This document shows positions 34,701 to 48,160 of a DNA stretch of 64,000 nucleotides, piece after piece. The notes beneath the pieces were generated by a model that saw only the letters and a program-made list of their open reading frames with translations, did no database searches and was not told where the DNA came from. Location of the stretch: positions 63,370,864 through 63,434,863 of the forward strand of contig CM077115.1 in NCBI GenBank assembly GCA_039619475.1. Reading direction: 5' to 3'. Position 1 is the first letter of the stretch. Every line of letters starts with the position of its first letter. This DNA comes from Icerya purchasi (lineage: Eukaryota; Arthropoda; Insecta; Hemiptera; Monophlebidae). A program made the translations under genes and the position numbers.

Positions 34701-35510
34701 AAAAGTTCTGAAAATTCAAGAAGCGTGGATATAATTTTAATGAAAAAAAGCGAATGAAAAATAGCGGCGAATAATGTCAGCTCGGTGTGTTGTTCAACGA
34801 TTTTACTTTTTGAAAAATGCTCGAATGTAACATGCAATTACGGTAGGAAAAAAACAACGTCGAAAGCGGAATTCAAAATGGCATTTTAATTTTTGCAATT
34901 AGTTCAGAATGAATTTGAGTACTTTTAGTTAAAATATCCGTTGTGTGGATTTCCTAGAAGTTAATAAAGTCGTACGCTTAATAATGCGCCCTGAAAATAA
35001 AATTAGTTTTAATGTTTTTGCGGGTAAACCTTACAAAATAACAATTACCCTGTTTTCAACGTACCATTCTATCGAGGAATTCGTAAATAAAATACAATAG
35101 TAATTTACTGTTTCGTAAGCGATGTTCTCATTCTTCGTCATCTAATTTCATATTTTTGAAAATGATTTCATAACTGAGGACCACCTTGTTTGATTTCTTT
35201 ACGAGGGCCTGTGAAAAAACGCCAAAAACGAGTCAACATTACAAAAAAAGTGTAGAACAGTCGGAAAAAAAGAAGAAGTTCAAGTTTTTAATTCCTTCAT
35301 ATGCGTGTTTAAATTCCACGCTGAATATAAAAATGACAAAAAAGTAATTAAAAACCGGAGAAATAAATTGGAAGGCATTTCATTCGAAATTACGTTGAAA
35401 ACAAGATGAAAATGACGGAAACTATAGTTAAACCAAAACTTCATTCGACCAAAAAATATTACTGGTACAAATCCGTTATTTTCCTACCTCCAGACAACTC
35501 TTCAGCTATA

Positions 35511-35512
<2 letters not shown>
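31784..35512. other. no gene seen
   Basis: A/T-rich. A run of A at about 32380-32396 and several T runs may mark old retroposon tails. ORFs at 32206-32523, 33880-34062 and 34467-34664 have no recognisable domains. Confidence 0.35.
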
Positions 35513-35561
<49 letters not shown>

Positions 35562-35579
35562 ATATGTATATTTATATAT
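35513..35579. repeat. (TA)n(TG)n microsatellite
   Basis: About 38 bp of TA followed by (TG)5 and imperfect TA/TTTA. The overlapping ORF 35406-35612 is low-complexity. Confidence 0.95.
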
Positions 35580-36890
35580 TTAAGAAAAATTGTTAAATCT
35601 GAATTTAATTAATTAACGAAAGAAATATTATTGCGCCTTGACTCTGTAATGTCGTTCTATTTTCCTTTCTTTGAGCGATGTAACAGGTGAAAAGTTTTAA
35701 TAAAACTTGTTGAAAAGTCTTAAAACCCACGGTGTCAACTGCTTCAAAAGAACTTTAGCTTTTTCGATTTTCTCTGGCACATAAAAAAGTCGAGCGTACA
35801 GGAAAAATGAAAAATTCAACAAAAAAAAAAACAACCTAAAATGGTAGTATTTTTTTCAGTGTTTAAAAATTTCGGAAAACACGATACCCATCCAACTGTT
35901 AAACTAATTAAAAGTTTTCTGTTGCGCCATTGTTTAAAGGTGGCCTAAAAACGTAATTTTTTCTCTTACTGCAGAAAAATTCTATTTTTTAGCTATTCGG
36001 TTTATATTTTTCAAATTTAATTTTACCATGGGACACCATCACCACGAAATCTATTATCACCGGTTCTCTCTTTCTCTCCGCGTTAAAGTTGGCAATATTT
36101 TTTGAATGAAAAATACTTTAATCAGATTAAAAGCTACTCTGCGACCAAGATGCAATATTACGTACGCGGATAATAACATTTTTCCAGAATCTTATCGTTC
36201 GAGAAGGTAATCTCTCTTTTTTTTCTTTTTTTTTCTATCTCTTTTATTATATTACTACTCTGTCTAGTGTATCGTGTCGAGGAATTAAAATAAAAGCTCA
36301 TATACCGAACAAATGAAAACAGAGGACCGAACCCGCATGATACGCTTCAATTTTGCTGAACATGTTTTGAATTTGTTACGAATTTTCAAAAACGTCTACC
36401 GAAATATTGGAGAAAAGGGGCACCACTGCGCTTGTCGGAGCCTCCTAAAACTTTTTTTTTCTTTATTCTGAAAGTTCTAACTGCTGCCAGTAATATCTAG
36501 CCTAAAGTTGGTAAACTTATAAAGAAGAATAATAAAAATAGTAGCTGAAAAGCTTTGCGTAATATTATCCAGAGGACAAATGGTGATGTGAAATTTTTCC
36601 TCTTTCTACTCTATTCTCAAGGTTTATTGAAAAAACGAAATAATTCACGACGCGACTAGAAACCGATGTTAAGGTATAGGTTTGTACGTTAAGTAGAATA
36701 AGTAACGGACAGAATCGAGAATTGAAATATTTGTCGCTATCCCAAAAAAAAGCAAGATACCGATTTCAACGTATTAAATTAGCGTCGTGTTTTAAGAGAC
36801 TAGGTGGAATTTAATAGAAATATATAAACGGTGTTTGAAGCGATGAAGGGAATACATTTTGATAGAATATTTTGATGCTGAAATCGGTAT
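35580..36890. other. no gene seen
   Basis: A/T-rich DNA without recognised coding or repeat structure. Confidence 0.35.
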
Positions 36891-37150
36891 AAGTTAAACC
36901 TCGTACCCTTGATAGGAAGTCGGGGACTGTGAAGTTAAGGTTCACAATATACTTAAGGTTCTAATGGATCTGAAGAGAATATTGGGGACAGTTTTTCTCT
37001 TTCGGCCGTTTTCACTTTCCCAGATTTCTCTAATACCCAATCGATTTTAGGCTTGGTAAACCTGAGAGCGACTTGGATTCGAAACATGACAAATTTCGTA
37101 AACCTATGACATCTATCATGTGGTAAGCACCTTAACTACTAGGCTGCTAC
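36891..37150 (-). mobile_element. tRNA-derived SINE, full-length diverged copy
   Basis: Reverse-orientation copy of the SINE at 5065-5327, about the same length (260 bp). The head (complement of 37100-37150) retains AGCCTAGTAGTTAAGGTGC around the A box. The B box is damaged (GGTTTACGAAA in place of GGTTCGAGACT). The body block GTTAAGGTTCACAAT and the AGAGAATATTGGG segment are conserved. No TSD was found, so this is an older insertion. Confidence 0.8.
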
Positions 37151-37298
37151 TATGAACTTATCTTACGAGAAAGCGAAGGAATAAAACGTCAGTTTATTGA
37201 TAAATGTTACCCTAGAAATCGAAATTACGTTGTCCTTTTTCCTCAACGACAGAACCATTCCTATCACAATTCTAACTAAAGTTATTTACGGTTTAGTT

Positions 37299-38140
37299 TT
37301 TTTTTTTAATATTGGGAAAAGACGGTGGCGATCTACTGCACATTCAGTGGAATACGTATAAGACAGCTCTATATAGGCAGTTTTAAAATCATATGTTCCA
37401 AATTTTAGTTTTGCATAAGGAGTTACCAAGTCTTTCCGTTCGATATATGAGCTGATGTTCTAAGGAATCAATACCAGTGTAGATACGGTTGATACATTAG
37501 CAGTAACATATTGGATCTTCTCCATACCATGTGTGACCTAGTTGTTTTTATAAGGTTCAACTACGAAGGATATTGTTTGCTGTGTGATATACTTTCTTCA
37601 ATTAGTTGCTAATGGAATACATAAATTCCAGTGATTTCACTGTCGATTTGTTTAGAATGATAAAGTCGTTTAGAGTGGCGTTCAAGTTTGCATATTCTAA
37701 ATTTACAAAAGTTTACAGCTTTAATTTTAGAGCGCGTTTAGATGCTCAAATTTCGAAGCGGTACCTTTAAATTTCCAGAATTTTAAGCAAAAGGCAATTT
37801 TTCTGGTAAAGCTCATTCTCCGAGGTAGACGGCAAAGCACAAAGAAATACGGTAAGGTCATCAGCAAAAAGAATTGATCGGATGGTAGAAAAATTTTATT
37901 AACGACCTTGCTAAATGCGACATTAAATGGCTTGGAACTTACAACGGACTCGTGTGACACTTGGTTTTGAATAACTGTGGTGATTACTCGTTTGACCGAG
38001 CCGAGGCTTACCGCGAATTTCCTGTCGTTGAGGGATTGATTAATGACTAATAATAGTCGGTTATTACTCACCCACCGTAGAAACTGAGGTGCTGAGAAAT
38101 TGAAGAACACTACAAGTAGTCCGTGTTGCTGATTATTCAG
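37299..38140 (-). pseudogene. I-like LINE reverse transcriptase fragment with poly(A)
   Basis: Minus-strand reading across frames gives FLRWVSNN, then SLNDRKFAVSLGSVKR, then a TTVIQNQVSHES block where I-like RTs have GVPQGSVLSP. An ILFADDLTVFLCAL block follows in another frame near 37840-37870, with both catalytic Asp kept. A much decayed thumb then runs on to a T run at 37299-37309, the probable poly(A). The copy is 5' truncated near 38140. The C-terminal RNase H and Cys/His motif are not visible. Stops and frameshifts are many. Confidence 0.75.
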
Positions 38141-39834
38141 ATAGACTTAAAAATAATAACGTTTCAGTGAAAATCGTACACGTTGAATGTTCTAGTTGAA
38201 AATCTGCTTGTGCCCGAGCAAGTAATCTATAGAGTCGCGGATAGAATTGTAACGAAGTCGTATCTTTATTCATACCTGTTCGCTAGAAATAACTTTATTA
38301 AAGTCACTTATTTCCTAAATAACAAACAAACTATAAACGGTAACTAAAAGTTTACTTAGCGCAAAACATTTTCAGACAAAGTCCCCATCTATGTTCGGCT
38401 TTATGTATTTCGTTTCAACTGAAGGTGGATTTTGCCCGAAAACGTTTCTTGTAGTTATTTTTTGTTTGTTTGCTATTTATGAAATAAATCATTTTTTAAA
38501 AAAATCCAATATTGTAGTTTACTAATTATCCTTTCTGTTATTTCTTATGACCGATGGGAATATCGAACGATAACTTTTTAAATCATGTGCGGGTCTAACC
38601 TGAGAAGAAGAACGACAATTATTTCTTCATAATATATACTAATTCTATAAAATAATGTATTTTCATTTTCTGTTTGAATAAATTTTCACATGGTTTTAGA
38701 ATTCCTACAAATTTCGTAAACTTTCACAAATGAAATGATTTTGAATCGAACGCGTGCGGATGTCAAATGATGGAAAATGGAGAATATCATCGATATGTTA
38801 CTGATTTTACTACGAACGGGGTATTTAATAAATATTATGCACCCTTCTTCTTTTTTTTTTTCCCGTTAAATATAATCAATGAGGATCCGAAATTTTTAAG
38901 ATCAGAAAAGTAGATCAGTTCTTTTTATTGTTTTTCATCTTGTTTTTTTTGTTTGTTTCGATTAATGTAGAGAAATAACACTATTTATAAGTTCAAAGAT
39001 ATTTTGAAAAGCACAAAAATAAAGTCAGAGGTTTTTGAGATTAATTTCATTTTGAAACAGTTAACGGTCATCCGAGGTCTGGTGTAAAACGTGTGTTTCA
39101 CATATAACGAAGTGCGCCAAATTTCGTGTTGCAAAATGCTATAAAAAATTTGGAAGTAGCATTACTTAAAAGAGAGTTGTATTAATCTTTACCTGAATGA
39201 CAAAAATATTTTAAAAAATGTTTCAAATTTTTTTTATAAAAAGTCTACAACATACTATATTTGAAGTTCGTAATCATCAGGATACGTTCCATTTTCTGTT
39301 TTTGCTCTCCCACTGCTATATAGCTGCAAATTTAGACAAATAACTTATAATGAGGGAAATTTTGTATATCTGTTTCGCTTTTACTGAAGGCTATTCATTT
39401 TGGACGAAAGTTTTACTAATGAAGTATTATATTGTATCGCGTTATCTTTTTCCGGCTTAGACTGTAATTTACCAAAAGTGAGCTTAACTGTAAAACTGGA
39501 AGCGGAAACGGATTTAATTCAGATTACTCTGTGGCCTACTATGAATGTTACATGGCACGTTGTCGTTCCTCTTTATGCTTTACCAATTTCGAACTGCTGC
39601 AATCTAAAGAATTTCGCTATGGAGGAAAATATTGATTATTGGCTCTAGACGTAAACATCTATATTATAGACGAAATAAAAATTAAAACATGCCACCTTTA
39701 AACTTGCGCCTGCAGCTGTTTATATAGCTCGGAATACCTAACCGTAATTAGAAAAATAAACTTCTTTCATGTTTATTTAAATTAAATTACGATGATATCG
39801 AGCCGCTTTACCATATCCCATGGAAAATAATTTT
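38141..39834. other. no gene seen
   Basis: A/T-rich. The ORF at 39400-39648 (82 aa) has no recognised domain and no ATG at its start. Confidence 0.35.
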
Positions 39835-40110
39835 GTATTTGAAATTCTGTAATCTGTCTTCTACATTTTGGACAACATTCGCTTTCCTCATTAATTTTTC
39901 TTTTGTCACACTTATATTTTCTCCACCCTTCTACTTCTTTTTTATATGTAATACTGATCATATCTTTTCTGAATGCTCTTCCATCGTTGACAGACGTTCC
40001 TCTTTTTATTTTTACTGATAGATTTCTCTACTCCTTATAGTGCGTCCTTCATTCTTCCCTTTCCTTCTCCTGCGATCATTGATCATGAACAGATTTAATG
40101 ACACTTTTCT
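39835..40110 (+). pseudogene. I-like LINE C-terminal fragment
   Basis: The plus-strand frame contains FICNTDHIFSECSSIVDRRS, the CDPDHIFFEC-type motif. After a frameshift near 40000 it continues STPYSASFILPFPSPAIID, matching the PTPYCGAFILSLPSLSVI segment of the copy at 56.4 kb. Only about 90 codons remain. Confidence 0.7.
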
Positions 40111-41169
40111 ACCTTTTCTCAGTTTTTGGACAATATCCATGTCGATGACTTCCCTTCTCTTAATAATAATAGTAATTCTATTAATAACTTTTTGTTTACA
40201 TTTTGTGAAAGTTTTAATATACCATCTGCACCAAAGATCCGTATAAAATATAACACATAAATTTACTATATTAAAAATGCTAGTCAACTTATTATGCACG
40301 CACTTGCTTTTATTAGATTAAACGAACACTGGCACATAGATATCAACGGAAAATAGATGAGAAGAAGAAACGATACTTATATTACACTTAAGACGTTACT
40401 CACAATGCACCACTTATTAAACAAAGTTCTTATCAAGTTGCCACACATATAATGTTCAATCAACAATAAAAATCATATACTATTACAATGTACAATCAGT
40501 AAAATATTGACAAACCGATGTAATTTATAACATAAAAAACATTTCACAAACTTAACTGATTAAAAAATAATATGTTCTTGTTAAAAAAAAAAATACCGAC
40601 TTCAAGATTTAATGTAAAAGTTTAACAAAAATGCACTATGAAGTAAAAAAAAAAATTCGATAAAAAATAATATATTTCAAAGCAATATACCTCAGGGTGA
40701 TATAATTCTTATATATTAACTTATTGGAGTTGGCACCAAATTCATATCACATTAATAATTAAAAACTGCATTAAATATTCGTTAAATTATTTGTAGATAT
40801 TGTAATTTTAATTTAGTGTCTGCTGCAAAAAGTTAATGTATAAGAATTATCATAATATCACCTTAAGGTATTTCACTCTAAAACACACTACTTTTCATCA
40901 AATAATTTTTTTTTTCATTTTTAGTGTATTTTTAATAACTTTTTTCAATCGAATAATTATTTGTTACTTTTTAGTGCATTTTTATAGTGTGGCCAAGTAC
41001 CGATATTATCTTCAGTTCTTTAAACTGTTTACCATTACGGATAGCTTAGTAATGAAACTTTTGTTTCTTCCATATTAATTTCTCCTTAAACAATAGTCCA
41101 ACCTTTTTTCCTAATTCCTTTCGCTACTTAAGAGCATCTTTAGTTGGTTGTCTTTCGTTCCATAAACAC
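40111..41169. other. no gene seen
   Basis: A/T-rich and highly repetitive at the base level. The minus ORF 40012-40299 is a shadow of the LINE fragment. No other feature is supported. Confidence 0.35.
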
Positions 41170-41613
41170 ACTATCAATCAATCAATGAGTGTTTCAGTCA
41201 TTTGACTGATTCGTTCCTATCACGTAAGTCTTCCATGTTTTCCGGTCTGCTGCGAATCTCTTCAATTCCGCTTAGCTGTTGATATTCCTCTCCTTCTTAA
41301 ATGTACCTATAAGGGTCTGTCTCGGTCTTCCTTACGGTCTGCGTGCAGGTATTTTCCCTTCTATTATATCAGTCAGCAAGCTGCCTTGCCTCAAAAGATG
41401 TTCTTTGCACTACAGTCTTGTTTTCCAACATTCTGCAAAAGAGTTAATTTTCCTTGCACTCGACTTTTTCATTCGATATTTTATCCATCCATGAAATTTT
41501 GAGCATATGTTGCCAACACCATGTCTCAAATGTTTCTATTTTCTGCTTGTCCTATTTTGTAAAGGTCCATGTTTCAGCAGCATAAAGTGCTATTGACTAT
41601 ATATGTATATCTA

Positions 41614-41651
<38 letters not shown>

Positions 41652-42480
41652 TCCGCAATACGTTTCCGTACCTCTAGGGATATCGTATTCTGTGTAATTA
41701 TGCTTTGTTTCCTCATGAATGCCTCTTTGGCTATCGCAATTTTTCGTGCAATCTCCTTGCCGCAATATACGTTGTCTGTTATTACGTGTCCCAAGTATCT
41801 GAAGGACTGAACCTGTTCTAGCTTTTTCCCATTGACTGATACATTCATTTCTTACGGTGTCTTACTAATACATATAACTTTCGTTTTTTCAATATTTCTT
41901 TCCATTCGATATTTGATGGATACACTATTTAATTATCTGTACCATTTTGACCGGTCCTTTGGGATTGTCTGAAATTAATACTTGGTCGTCTGCAAATTTT
42001 GTGATTTTTACACAGAGTCCTCCGATTTTAACACTTTATTGAATTTCTTCCAAAGCTTCATTCACTATTAATTTTGAATATATGTTCAACAGCGCCGGTA
42101 ATAACGGACACGCTCGTAGAACTTCTTTTGTAATTTCAGTTGCTGTTGGATATTTTGTTTCTCCACTTTATCGCCGCCATTTGATTCCCGTATAGCTTTT
42201 ATATAAGTGCAATCAGTTTACTTAGTGCATCAAGCGTTCTTAATATTTTAAAAAGTTTTTTCCACTGTACTCTATCAAATGCTTTAATATAATCCACGAA
42301 GCATACATATATTCTCCATTTAAGGAGAAAGTCATATATACGTATTATCTTGCAAAGGGTTCAATCTTATTAAGTTCCTTTCACATACTGAATGGGAAGG
42401 TAATCCTTGTATTTTGCTCTTGTTTTATAAATCTTGTATCCGTTTAATTTTATATTATTGTTAGGTAACTCTTCTAATCT
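41170..42480 (-). pseudogene. RTE/Proto2-like LINE, RT and C-terminus
   Basis: Minus-strand blocks run from right to left: YVCFVDYIKAFDRVQWKKLF near 42230-42310 (first Asp), LRACPLLPALLNIYSKLIV near 42080-42125, ITKFADDQVLISDN near 41970-42000 (FADD kept), QVQSFRYLGHVITDN near 41800, a KEAFMRKQSIITQNTIS block near 41710, then YAAETWTFTK and a CWQHMLKISWMDKISNEKV block near 41490-41600. The order matches this LINE type. The 3' end has a tetranucleotide tail, (ATTG)n, complement of 41171-41186. A (TA)n microsatellite sits inside the coding region. Several stops are present and no EN was recognised. Confidence 0.8.
41596..41649. repeat. (TA)n microsatellite inside a LINE ORF
   Basis: An imperfect TA tract separates the ARKRIAES-type and YAAETW-type blocks of the minus-strand LINE, replacing a normally coding interval. 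Confidence 0.95.
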
Positions 42481-43547
42481 GTACTTTCCGAACTCGATCG
42501 TATCTAAATAGTTGCTTCTGCCTTCATCTCGTAACTTAGAAGTCCTAAATCTGCATTCTTCTTTATTTTATTCGACATTTCTCCTTCGGTTACCATTTCG
42601 ATTTGCTAATTTTCTCTTTCTCACTTTTTTTTCTCTTATTCCTCCATCTTAGTATATGGCTCTTTTCCGCCAATAAAATATCAGTTCTACATTTTATCTC
42701 TGCCCCCGTCTTACAGTTTTTACAGTATATTCACAGTTACGAAAAACTTCTATAATTGCCTCATTTATTTAACTCTCCCTTTTTTTTTTTTTGAAAAATA
42801 TGTATTTATTATTCAAAACTTTCGTTACGCTAAAACGTTTGTCGACGAATTATCCTATTGAACACTTTACTATCTTAAATTAATTTATATATATATATAT
42901 ATACATAATCGTGTAATATTTACTAGTCTTAATATATTTTACTTATCAATAATTAATAATCTATTTCCATCTTCTATATTCAATGGGTTTTTTTCCAGTT
43001 TTTTTGTTGCGCCTTGTCATTTTATTTTATGTTTATTATTTTTTTTATATTTTCTTCTTTCTGGAGCCATTCCTTTATTTTTCTTTTCCTTTCCCCTAAT
43101 TTTTCCTTCTCTATTATTTCTTTGGGTATTTTATTCAACATCTGAGTTATAATATGTTTATCCGTTTGCTCCCCCATCTTTGTTCTTGCTAACGGCACCT
43201 TACCCCCAATTCCTTTTAAATCTACTCTGAACCATGTCGTTTGACTGGAATTTTTAAAGAATATTATCTTTCTCCCCCCTAACAACTTTACAGTTGTCTC
43301 TGAGACTCTAAGAGTCTTGGCGCAGTCTTTGTATGTCCTCCTTTAAATTACTCTAAGTTAAAGTTTTCTCCTTCTATTCACAATCATCTGCCGAGTCCAC
43401 GGTTATCTTTCGTACCCTCCTTTTTATCAGATCTTCACCTGTTCCTCAAAATATATTTATTCTGTCATATTCTCGAAGCGTACTGCAGTCTATCGTATCT
43501 TCTCGTTTTTCCTCTCTACCGATTACATAATCCTTCTTATATGTTTC
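42481..43547. other. Unassigned; minus ORF 43022-43285
   Basis: Contains a T run near 42781-42793, a (TA)n near 42888-42903 and a minus-strand ORF of 87 aa. The ORF is strongly basic and Ile/Lys-rich (IIEKEKLGERKRKIKEWLQK) and could form a helix. It is not recognised, and it may be LINE-derived. Confidence 0.3.
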
Positions 43548-43745
43548 TTGATTCGAGAGCTCTTCCTTTCTCATTTAATTAGGCTTTCTCTCTTATTTCC
43601 TGGTCACTCTGGAATCGGAGGAAATGCGTTAGTTGATTTACTATCTCGGTTATTTTTATCTTCTGGCAGATTTCTCACCATATTCTCATTCACTATGTTG
43701 CTATTCTATTTACAGCTGCTCATTGCAAAATTTTGGTTTTCAGAG
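43548..43745 (+). pseudogene. I-like LINE RNase H fragment
   Basis: FPGHSGIGGNALVDLLSRLF followed by SSGRFLTIF corresponds to the end of RNase H (PGH.GI.GNE.VD.LA) in I-like LINEs and to WIPAHFGIEGNELVDSLARR in the copy at 56.0 kb. Only about 65 codons remain. Confidence 0.7.
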
Positions 43746-46329
43746 TTTATATATCTAAGAAAGAAAAAAAAACCAGATTATTCCGTGGATTTTTATATAT
43801 ATTCGGATACGTTAAATAATGTGGAACTTTACATAAAATGTGATGCCGTATGAACAAAAAAGTTAAATGATTGATTCAAGTGTTTACAAATAGAAGCGCA
43901 TTTTTATACATTCATAAGTGAAATAAAAAATTTTGCGTAAAAATAATTATCATTTTATAAATAACAACTATGTTTATTCAATTTATTAATGTAATAAGGA
44001 AAAAATGAATTAAACATTAAGTAATATAGGTAACATATTGCTTTTCTTTCAATGTACTTAGATAGTAATGTCATAAGAATAATTCGTTACCATTTTGCCT
44101 GATGTACACTTTACGTTGTAAAACACGCGAATTATTCCAACAGGTTAATTTAATTAGTTTAGCGACATATTTAGTTCAATAACGGTTGGCTTCATTAACC
44201 AGTTAATAATAAACACTTACAAACGATAGTGAAGAAAAGCTATTACATTAACAGTCTGCAATTATTGTGGCTTGTCCTACCAATGTGTTTTCCATTAATT
44301 TTCACTAATTGCTACCAAAACTTCGCACCATCTTCGAGTTGCTCTAAATGTTTAATTTTCACCAACCAGATAGGTAGATGCGCAGGCTGCTACGCGACGC
44401 GATTATCGGTTTCGAATAGAATATACTTTGTTGCCTAAATGGATATATCACAACCTGTACAAGAATTTATCGGTTAAAACGTAGGTCACTCAGGAATGCG
44501 ATTTTAAGATTAATAAAATAATTAAAACAGGGAGAAGCCTATCCAAACACTCTCGAAAATTATTAAATTCAGAAAAAAATTACAGCTATTCAGAACGATT
44601 CTACTACTAAAAGCAAACTGATTAAAACGTTTTAATCTTGCTGTAATTTTTCCTAGATGTAATAATTCCTTTAAAGTTTTTTATTGTACTACTTTATTTG
44701 AATTTCAGATTGAACTCGTATTATTTTTATTTTTCTTTATTTTTTGTATCAACATTGTTTAGTTTTTATTTTCAATGCCCCCGAGAGGATATATATGTAT
44801 AAATATATTTATACACTGATCTTAAGATTACAACCTCAGCGCTGTGGTAGTAGTGTATCGGGAAATTTTAACCTTCGGGTACCGTAGCATAAAACGCTTC
44901 AAAAACTTTTGTTATTTTATCTCTCCTTCAACTATTGACGCTTTAAAAAAAATAATTCACCACAACAAACCAAAACTAAAAATAACGATTTTTAAAACAA
45001 TTTATATGTATATATATGTTGTTGTAAAGCCTTCCTTTTCTGGAATACTGGTTTCAATAACCCTGTTCCTCTATACTATATAGGTATCTTAATTTTCAGG
45101 CGTCAGAGCCATCAAAACGACTCAATAAAAAAAAACGATTGTTCAAAACACGCAAAAATTCGGTAAAACGACGATGATACTGGCCTCAGTGGTGAATCTA
45201 CGCTCACGGCAATAAATAGCGATCACACCGTCCGACGGCAAACAGACGACATAAGCAGACAGATTTACACCGGTCTATGCATGTATCCCGAACCCCGCCA
45301 GTGTAGCTATTTTATCGCAGATAAACATTTAATAATAATAATAATGGATTTACGTTACTTTAATTTTCGAAAGTGTATAGTGCAAAATTTCCGTCTCATC
45401 TGCGGGCAACTAGTACCGAATTCCTTAATTTTTTTTTTTACATTAAACCTGTTCTCTGTTTTCACTGTTATTTACTTTAAAGTTACGTTACTTTCTCGCA
45501 TGAATACACTATTTAGAATATAAATTATAATTGAAAAGATAGCACAGCCTAGCCAGATTTTACGTTAATTTTTCTCATTTAATTTTAATTATAATAAATC
45601 GAACTTAAATAACTGCACCAGCATTTGTGGTTCAGAACAATGTGTCTATATGTGTTAAATTTATTTGAAAGAATAGAACGAATAAGAATAGCGAACAGTC
45701 AGCGAATGCGTATTCTGCAACGTTCTTTTTGATCGTACACTCTGTGATATCGCGGTATTAATTATATCTAAATCACGGCAGTAATACGCTATTTTGTTTT
45801 ATCATAATTACTGACGAACACTGTTAGTGGTCATTCCGCGGAAATTTACGTAAACTACCACACTCACAGCCGGATCGCTATTTACGAAACCTAGATTCGA
45901 CAACCTCATCTAACACTGATGTGTTACCTGAAATATGATGAATGCATAAAATCCTCAAAAAATATTTTAATCTGCGGTTTATAATTTTCTTAATTTTAAC
46001 AGTTATCGTCATCATTTCCGAACATTATTTCGTTTATTCAGAATATTGATGAACGACGAGGTTAATTCTAAGATGGCTGAGGCTCATTTTTTAAAATCGT
46101 TATAAAACAAGATCAATATAAAAATGTATAAATACAAAATAGAAAATAAATAAATATCTTAATAACAAACAGAAATAAGTCTATAAAATAATTTACTTTA
46201 ATAAATTAAAATAAATACGTTATTGTTAAACATTTTTATTTTGCTTTTTTAAAATATAATAGTTAATTAAATTTTCAATTTCAAATTTGATGTTACCGTT
46301 AAAATTGCGCTGTATATTAATTTTTTTAC
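43746..46329. other. no gene seen
   Basis: A/T-rich with short ORFs (44229-44438, 44844-45083, 45281-45523) lacking domains or splice evidence. Confidence 0.35.
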
Positions 46330-48160
46330 TGTTTGTATTGATACGTCTTTTCAACTTAGAAGCAAAAAATAATGCATTTAGAAAATATATAGCCAGTTTA
46401 TTTCCGACCAAAAAAACTGACTATAATTTATGGAAGGCAGCAAAAAATATAAAGAAAGATCATAATTCCCAATGAAAAACAGAAATTGGACACGAACTAA
46501 TCAAGAAGTAGCGAACGTATTTTCTGAATATTTATCAAAAGTATTTCAACAGCATCAAAGTGGTACTCCAAGCCATGAAGAAGATATAGAAAAATATTTG
46601 CAGGTACCATTTCAGATGTCACTCCCAATAAAGGTAAAGGCATACATACAAAAACATTTAAATCCAAAGAAGGCACCGGAGTATAATTCGATCACAGCTA
46701 ATATCATTAAGAGAATGCCAAGAAAAACTGCAATATTGTTGACACACATTTTCAATGCAATTCTTCGAACTTGCTACTTTCCGACGTAATGGAAATTCGC
46801 TACAATAGTAATGATTCCAAAACCGGGAAAACCTCAATATCAAAGAACTTCGTACAGACCTATCAGCTTATTGCTAACCTTCTCTAAACTCTTCGAAAAA
46901 ATCCTGCTCAGAAGAATAAAACCTATTCTCGAAGAAAATAAAGTGATACCTGACTATCAGTTTGGTTTCAGAAATTACCACAGTACAATAGAGCAAACAC
47001 ACAGAATAGTCGACATCATAATCAAAATCTTTGAAGAAAAGAAATATTGTACTGCGATTTTTCTCGACGTTGAGAAAGCTTTTGACAAGGTTTGGCATAC
47101 CGGATTTCTATATAAGCTGAAACATTAATTGCCTCATCCCTATTACCTGTTAATAAAGTCCTGCCTAGCAGAAAGGCACTTTCGTGTTAATGTAAATGGT
47201 GATTGTTCATGAATGTACCCTATAATGTCAGGATTACCACATGGCAGTGTACTGGAACTCGTATTGTATCAGATTTATACACACGACTTCCCAGAAAATA
47301 ATGATATAATCCCGCAGCTATGTTTGCTGATGAAACGGCTATTTTATCAACTCACCGAGATACATCATAGTCAGCGAACAACTCCAAAATCATTTGCTAT
47401 GTGTGGAGAAATGGCTTAAATAATGGACAGTTGCAGTTAACGAATCAAAGTCAAAACAGGTTTTGTTTACCTTAAACAAAGAGCAAAATTTGCCGATCCA
47501 GCTGAATGAGCAGACAATTCCCAACTCATGTGCTGTGAAATATCTTGGGTTACATCTTGGCTTACCTTTAAGAATCATATTATTGCAAAAACGAAAGCAA
47601 CCAGATATCAAATACCGCAGCCTGCGTTGGTTAATGAACAAAAATTCATCTTTATCGGTTGAAAATAAAGTGCTACTACTATACAGGGCAATCTTAGAAC
47701 CTGTGTGGACATACCGTATTCAAATCTGGGGAACGACGAGCATTTCAAATCTTAAAATTATACAAAGATTTCAATGTCCTACGAGATATTTTGGCAGCAC
47801 TATGGTTTGACCGTAATGATGATGTACACAAAGACCTCTGCATCCCAACGGTTAAAGAAGTAATTACGACCTTTGCTAGAAGATACTTTCATCGACTTGG
47901 AACACCACATCAATCCGCTAGCAGCCAATCTTTCGCAGAATAGCGTACGATTCAGACGATTAAAACGAATCAGCCAAATTGAACTGGAATTTCGTCCGTA
48001 GACATTAATTTGTATAGCTCAACATATATTCTAATAAATAACGTACATACAAATAAGGAATAGCGACCACTGGGAAGCGTTCCACCATGGTTTACATAAA
48101 ATAACATTACTACTTATTGCTCAACTAAACAGATTGTATGCAAATAAAAAGGAAAAAAAA
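46330..48160 (+). pseudogene. Jockey-like LINE ORF2, RT and C-terminus
   Basis: Order of blocks: AFRKYIASLFPTKKTDYNLW near 46370, QEVANVFSEYLSKVF, HLNPKKAPEYNSITANIIKR, VMIPKPGKP and SYRPISLLLTFSKLFEKILL, then QFGFRNYHSTIEQTHRIVD. AIFLDVEKAFDKVWHTGF (first Asp) and GLPHGSVL follow. Next, in another frame at about 47320, comes AAMFADETAILS, where the catalytic FADD has become FADE. KYLGLHLG, a thumb block with WTYRIQIWGT and a decayed C-terminus (DLCIPTVKEVI) complete it. The A-rich end near 48145-48162 fits a Jockey 3' tail. The element is 5' truncated, with several frameshifts. Confidence 0.85.

Noticed and set aside
40012..40299. Minus-strand basic ORF of 95 aa
   Set aside because: It lies antisense to the I-like LINE fragment and its flank; no independent support.
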